24,532 bases of DNA from CF-113 sp035308345 (GTDB taxonomy: Bacteria; Chloroflexota; Ktedonobacteria; Ktedonobacterales; Ktedonobacteraceae): contig DATGGW010000523.1 of assembly GCA_035308345.1 (NCBI GenBank), positions 1-24,532 of the forward strand. The letters run 5' to 3'. Position numbers and translations under genes: made by a program. The notes below the pieces were generated by a model. It saw nothing but the letters and a program-made list of their open reading frames with translations, searched no databases and was not told where the DNA came from. Shown here piece by piece: positions 21,542-24,532 of this stretch (its first letter is position 1; each line of letters begins with the position of its first letter).

Positions 21542-22336
21542 CTATTTCTCCCGCGCCTTGCGCGCTCCCACCGGCTCAATCGGGGACTTCGTGCGTGCTT
21601 TGCGCAGTTTCGCGCGTTCTTCCCGCTTCTCTTCGCGGCGCCATTTCATCGCGTAGAAGAACAACTCGCGGAAGGCGCGCAATATCACGGCTGGTTTGGC
21701 TCCGGTGGCCTTGCCGCCTCGCCGGGGCAGGTGACGCACGCCCAACTGGGTGTAGCTATAACCGGCGCGCGTAAACTTGTAGAGGATTTCGGTGTTTATC
21801 ATTGCGCCGCGCGTCTCCAGCTTATGTTCATGGAAGAAATCGGTGCGGTAAAGCTTGAAGGCGCAGTCCACATCGCGTACATAGACACCAAAGATCATGC
21901 CAACCAGGATTTTCCAGCCCCAGGCATTGACCTTGCGCATCCGCGTATCCTGGCGATCAACGCGGTAGCCAATCACAGCGTCGTACTCACCAATCAGGGG
22001 AAAAAACCGCTCCAGGTCCCGTATATCGAACTGTCCATCGGAGTCCATAAAGAAGACCAGGTCTTTTGTGACCGCCTCGAAACCGCTGACAAGGGCCGCG
22101 CCATAGCCTTGATTGACGGCATGATGGATCACCCTCAGGCACGGCTGCGCCCTGGCAATCGTATCCAGGATCATCCCCGTGCGATCCCGGCTGCCATCAT
22201 CGACGACGATCACCTCGAAGTCCTGCATCCACGATGACAGCGTATCGATAACTTCATGTACAGTATGCGCAATCGCTTCCTCTTCGTTGTGCGCGGGCAT
22301 AATCACCGAAAGGCTGTGTGTGGTGATGTTCTCCAT
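21542..22336 (-). CDS. Family 2 glycosyltransferase, dolichol-phosphate mannose synthase-like
   Basis: 264 aa. GT-A fold glycosyltransferase, probably moving a sugar from a nucleotide sugar to a polyprenyl phosphate. Motifs: SVIMPAHNEEEAI (10-22), VVDDGSRDRT (44-53), NQGYGAAL (75-82), and the metal-binding DSDGQFD (98-104), then DVDCAFKLY. The catalytic domain is complete, but there is no C-terminal GtrA-type membrane domain; instead a highly basic tail (about 225-264: KWRREEKREERAKLRKARTK) may bind membrane phospholipids. A TGG-TATAAT extended -10 lies about 57 bases upstream of the start. AGGAAA is about 12 bases before the ATG, rather far. It shares its 3' end region with the penicillin acylase gene and may supply a polysaccharide or glycoprotein pathway. 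Confidence 0.88.
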   Translation of the reverse strand: MENITTHSLSVIMPAHNEEEAIAHTVHEVIDTLSSWMQDFEVIVVDDGSRDRTGMILDTIARAQPCLRVIHHAVNQGYGAALVSGFEAVTKDLVFFMDSDGQFDIRDLERFFPLIGEYDAVIGYRVDRQDTRMRKVNAWGWKILVGMIFGVYVRDVDCAFKLYRTDFFHEHKLETRGAMINTEILYKFTRAGYSYTQLGVRHLPRRGGKATGAKPAVILRAFRELFFYAMKWRREEKREERAKLRKARTKSPIEPVGARKAREK

Positions 22337-22392
22337 CCAGGCTGAACTTTCCTGACGCTGAGTACATTCTACGCCATTGTAATTGCATAGGA

Positions 22393-22401
22393 ATTATACC
22401 A
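22393..22401 (-). promoter_or_regulatory. Extended -10 promoter for the glycosyltransferase gene
   Basis: On the minus strand TGG is followed directly by a perfect TATAAT (22393-22398). No strong -35 is seen. Transcription would begin near 22386, about 50 bases before the start codon. Confidence 0.55.
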
Positions 22402-22833
22402 TAGGTTATCTGAGTCTCACCGGAACTCTTTTCTATCACGCTATCAAGACCCAACGCACCAGTTGCGAGCGCATCAACAGCCGGAGCCAGGCCCCTGGCG
22501 TCAAGCAGCCCAATAAGCGTCAAGTTAACGAAACCGTCGCCGTCCTGTAGGGACAAGGGGTGGGGAAAGGCGGATGCGGGGGCCTTGTGCTTGTCCTCGT
22601 CCTGCTGGGGCGTGCGCTAATGGACATCATGGACCTCTGGTGGAAACACCCTGCCCTCACGCGGGACAAGCGAGGCTTTTTGGCACATCGGCGCGGTCTG
22701 CACGGGCTCGGTGAGGGCACGAGGGCCACACCCAGACACCGAAGTGCCTGAAGGAATGCGGGAAAGAACGGCATCAGGGGTATAACGAGCAGGTCTTCAA
22801 ATACTGCAAGCATCTTCCTGATTCAACTGCCAG
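22402..22833. other. Gene-poor region next to the CRISPR array, probably decayed mobile DNA
   Basis: No intact gene. Short open frames on the plus strand read as if interrupted: one from 22617 carries MDIMDLWWKHPALTRDKRGF and stops at about 22750, and another frame from about 22715 reads TPKCLKECGKERHQGYNEQV, with four Cys spread like a degraded zinc-binding segment, and continues toward the inverted repeat end at 22849. I do not recognise either. A GTAGGGACAAGGGG fragment at about 22549 recalls the dispersed repeats. Confidence 0.35.
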
Positions 22834-22849
22834 AATACTTCCGACCCTC
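22834..22849 (+). repeat. Solo IS end directly abutting the CRISPR array
   Basis: AATACTTCCGACCCTC is the exact reverse complement of the left terminal repeat of the IS at 23077-24532 (GAGGGTCGGAAGTATT). The preceding AG also matches that element's right end, which reads AGAATAGTTCCGACCCTC. The rest of the left-hand sequence does not match the right-hand IS, so this is the end of a related but different, or decayed, element. Confidence 0.75.
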
Positions 22850-23076
22850 TCAAGCGGGCGGTGACCTCTTCAGGCATCTCCCCACAAGCCTTACACTGGA
22901 TACTTTTTGAAGTTTCAATCCCTCAAGCGGGCGGTGACCTCTTCAGGCTTCCGAGCTATCAGTCCGGTACTCTAACCAACTGAGTGTTTCAATCCCTCAA
23001 GCGGGCGGTGACCTCTTCAGGCGGCGCATCGCCCGCGCGCGGCTGACCTGCCAACGGTTGTTTCAATCCCTCAAGC
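22850..23076 (-). CRISPR. CRISPR array: two full and two truncated 37-base repeats, three spacers
   Basis: Full repeats lie at 22912-22948 and 22986-23022. They start GTTTCAATCCCTC, contain AAGCGGGCGGTGACC and end CTCTTCAGGC, and are identical to each other. The first repeat keeps only its last 26 bases (22850-22875) and the fourth only its first 17 (23060-23076). Spacers are 22876-22911 (36 bases), 22949-22985 (37) and 23023-23059 (37). On the minus strand the repeat ends in ATTGAAAC, the usual 8-base crRNA 5' handle of type I/III systems, so transcription is probably from right to left. No cas gene or leader is present in the window, so whether the array is active cannot be told. Confidence 0.9.
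22949..22985 (-). other. CRISPR spacer 2, derived from a tRNA-Ile(GAU)-like gene
   Basis: Read on the minus strand, the spacer starts ACTCAGTTGGTTAGAGT: a canonical D-arm with a 4-bp stem ACTC/GAGT and the loop AGTTGGTTA (A14, G18, G19, A21 all in place). It is followed by A26 and an anticodon arm CCGGA-CTGATAG-CTCGG with anticodon GAT. The anticodon stem has three Watson-Crick pairs, one G·U and one A·C. Only tRNA positions about 10 to 45 are included, so it is not a tRNA gene. Confidence 0.7.
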
Positions 23077-23092
23077 GAGGGTCGGAAGTATT
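23077..23092 (+). repeat. IS left terminal inverted repeat
   Basis: GAGGGTCGGAAGTATT. It matches the inverted right end in 15 of 16 bases and the solo end at 22834-22849 in 16 of 16. Confidence 0.85.
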
Positions 23093-23192
23093 AAGCAAGC
23101 GACCAGTAATTCGATGCCTTGACAAAAGGAAAGCTCACAAGCAGAGTAGTCAGTATCAACACGTCTACTCTCGTGACAAGGAGCTTTCAGCC

Positions 23193-24521
23193 ATGATACC
23201 AGACTCCCAGATCTTTGACCAGTCTACCCTTGCTCGCTTGCTGGAACACGATGCCCTGGTGCAGCGCTATCGCCAGTTCTTCGCCCTGCTGGATTGGCGC
23301 GCGGTGCAGCAGCACGACGCCCGCCGCCGCGCCCCCGGTCCGTGTCCGCACCCACTGAGTGCCTACCTCAAAGCCTTTCTGATCCGCATCAGCGAAGGCA
23401 AAGCCTTCATGACGCAGTTGCGCACCTTCCTGGTGGAGCATCCCCTGCTCGTCCTGGAACTGGGCTTCCATCTCGTCCTGGACCCAACGCAGCCCTATGG
23501 CTTCGATGTGGCACGCACCGTGCCCAGTGCCCGTTGGCTGCGCGAGCAACTGCGCCGCCTTGATCCTGAGCTGCTCCAGACCTTTTTGCGCGGCACGGTC
23601 ACGGCGCTGCAAGCTCAAATCCCGGGCCTGGGCGAGATCGTGGCGTTTGATGTCAAGCATATCTACGCCTGGGTCAAAGAGAACAATCCGCGCCAATCCA
23701 TCAAACACGATCGCTTTGACAAAGACCACCAGCCTCGCGGCGATCCCAATTGTCGCGTCGGGGTCAAGCGCTCCACCAACCAGGAGCAGCCCGACGGCTC
23801 TTCCAAAGAGGTCAAGGAATATCTGTGGGGCTATGGCTCCGGCGTGGCCGCAGCTACCGTCCCACCCTACGGCGATGTCGTGCTGGCTGAGTATACCCAG
23901 CCCTTCAATGAGAACGATGTGACCTACTATCGTCCACTCTATCAGCGTGCCGTCGTCGCGCTGGGCTTCTACCCCACTCATGTTACCGCCGATGCGGCCT
24001 TTGATGCCTGGTACGTCTACGAGTGTGCCGCTCGCCACAACGGCATCGGAGCCGTGCCACTCAATCAGCACGCCCATCCCGTCTTCCAGCGCGACCCCGA
24101 TGGCACTCCGCGCTGCCCCATCCAACTGCGCATGACGCCGACCTATCAATTCGAGCACACCAATGGCTATCGCGCTCAGCGCTTTCGTTGTCCACTCTTA
24201 TTTCCGACCGCAACTGATCAGACCTGCACCCACGAGCAGTTTCTCAAAGGCAAGGGCTGCGTCAAAGATATCAACATTGAACTCGGCGGTCAGATGCGCG
24301 TCACGCTCAACCGCGACGATCCGCTCTACCAAGCCATCTACACGCAACGTACTTGCTGCGAACGCGGCAACAGTCAGGCCCAGGCGCTCGGCATTGAGCG
24401 GCCAAAAGTGCGCAATGGTCCCTCAGTCACTCATCTCAATACTTTAATCTATGTGCTTATTAATGTACGCGCTCTACAGCGGGCGAAATCCATGAATAGA
24501 CGACTTCTACTCAGAGAATAG
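23193..24521 (+). CDS. DDE-type IS transposase
   Basis: 442 aa, single frame, apparently intact. It catalyses cut-and-paste movement of the element. The catalytic acids are likely Asp153 in IVAFDVKHIYAW, Asp267 in VTADAAFDAWY (Asp271 is a second candidate) and Glu390 in RTCCERGNSQAQ, giving a DDE order typical of RNase H-fold transposases. An N-terminal helical part (1 to about 145, with HPLSAYLKAFLIRISEGKAF) would bind the ends, and several Cys residues near 308-389 could hold zinc. The ATG at 23193 is preceded by AAGGAG ten bases upstream; the frame runs open back into the CRISPR repeat, but that part is not coding. The stop codon (24519-24521) is inside the right terminal repeat. The family resembles the DDE_Tnp_1/IS4 group, not verified. 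Confidence 0.88.
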   Translation: MIPDSQIFDQSTLARLLEHDALVQRYRQFFALLDWRAVQQHDARRRAPGPCPHPLSAYLKAFLIRISEGKAFMTQLRTFLVEHPLLVLELGFHLVLDPTQPYGFDVARTVPSARWLREQLRRLDPELLQTFLRGTVTALQAQIPGLGEIVAFDVKHIYAWVKENNPRQSIKHDRFDKDHQPRGDPNCRVGVKRSTNQEQPDGSSKEVKEYLWGYGSGVAAATVPPYGDVVLAEYTQPFNENDVTYYRPLYQRAVVALGFYPTHVTADAAFDAWYVYECAARHNGIGAVPLNQHAHPVFQRDPDGTPRCPIQLRMTPTYQFEHTNGYRAQRFRCPLLFPTATDQTCTHEQFLKGKGCVKDINIELGGQMRVTLNRDDPLYQAIYTQRTCCERGNSQAQALGIERPKVRNGPSVTHLNTLIYVLINVRALQRAKSMNRRLLLRE

Positions 24522-24532
24522 TTCCGACCCTC
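24517..24532 (-). repeat. IS right terminal inverted repeat
   Basis: AATAGTTCCGACCCTC. It overlaps the transposase stop codon and ends exactly at the end of the window. Confidence 0.85.

Larger units (their letters stand above)
23077..24532 (+). mobile_element. Complete insertion sequence (1456 bp) inserted in a CRISPR repeat
   Basis: It is bounded by terminal inverted repeats GAGGGTCGGAAGTATT (left) and AATAGTTCCGACCCTC (right; 15 of 16 match in inverted form) and carries one DDE transposase gene. The left junction falls inside a CRISPR repeat after ...CCCTCAAGC. The right end is the last base of the window, so the target duplication on that side cannot be seen. Family not assigned; an IS4-like DDE type is the closest I can suggest. 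Confidence 0.88.

Noticed and set aside
22520..22813. A 97-codon minus-strand frame left of the CRISPR array
   Set aside because: Pro/Ser/Arg-rich composition typical of antisense GC-rich DNA; no recognisable domain.
22949..22985. A tRNA gene
   Set aside because: Only the D-arm and anticodon arm are present, and the segment is exactly one spacer between two CRISPR repeats. No acceptor or T-arm follows.
23058..23192. N-terminal extension of the transposase into the CRISPR repeat
   Set aside because: The IS begins at 23077, so codons before that belong to the array. The ATG at 23193 has a good ribosome site.
23187..24158. A 323-codon open frame on the minus strand opposite the transposase
   Set aside because: It is a mirror of the GC-rich transposase frame, has no recognisable domain, and the plus-strand frame has DDE residues, a ribosome site and matching IS ends.

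Overview
The window looks like chromosomal DNA from a GC-rich, non-proteobacterial bacterium, most likely a member of Chloroflexota and perhaps of the Ktedonobacteria. That placement is an inference from three things: the gene types (a multi-pass sensor ending in an FYRRKYDA-type linker, S1C proteases without signal peptides, a type Iβ DAHP synthase), the very many short GC-rich intergenic repeats of the GTAGGGGCGACCC type, and the style of the CRISPR repeat. No rRNA or tRNA gene is present to confirm it.

Layout. 1-3925 (minus strand): two divergent trypsin/PDZ proteases and, upstream of them, a class I/II aminotransferase. 4181-6070 (plus): HtpG chaperone. 6095-8743 (minus): a single-chain restriction-modification protein joining an N6-adenine methylase to a BsuBI/PstI-type nuclease; it is visibly AT-richer than its neighbours and converges on htpG across a perfect hairpin. 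8909-10223 (plus): a DAHP synthase gene (aroF) behind a perfect consensus promoter, a short leader peptide containing Phe-Ser-Phe-Tyr-Tyr-Trp-Phe, and an intrinsic terminator, which together form an aromatic amino acid attenuator. 10331-13345 (minus): a DegT-type sugar aminotransferase, then a class II aldolase and a 3-hydroxybutyrate dehydrogenase-like SDR that form an operon. 13545-17166 (plus): two membrane proteins and a dienelactone hydrolase. 17258-21536: an amidase and a penicillin acylase-type hydrolase, divergent around a nested palindromic repeat. 21542-22336 (minus): a family 2 glycosyltransferase. 22834-24532: a short CRISPR array cut at both ends by ends of related insertion sequences. 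The right-hand IS is complete and its last base is the last base of the window.

The genes are mostly single-gene or two-gene units separated by repeat-rich spacers. Dispersed repeats of at least four families (called A to D here) occupy most intergenic gaps, and several form hairpins at gene ends.

The most interesting signals are: the Phe/Tyr/Trp leader peptide and terminator before aroF; the methylase-nuclease fusion; the CRISPR array in which the broken repeats at each end share the same 6 bases, TCAAGC, as if IS elements hit the same position of the repeat twice with a 6-bp duplication; and a CRISPR spacer that reads as the D-arm and anticodon arm of a tRNA-Ile(GAU)-like gene. No cas gene is in the window.
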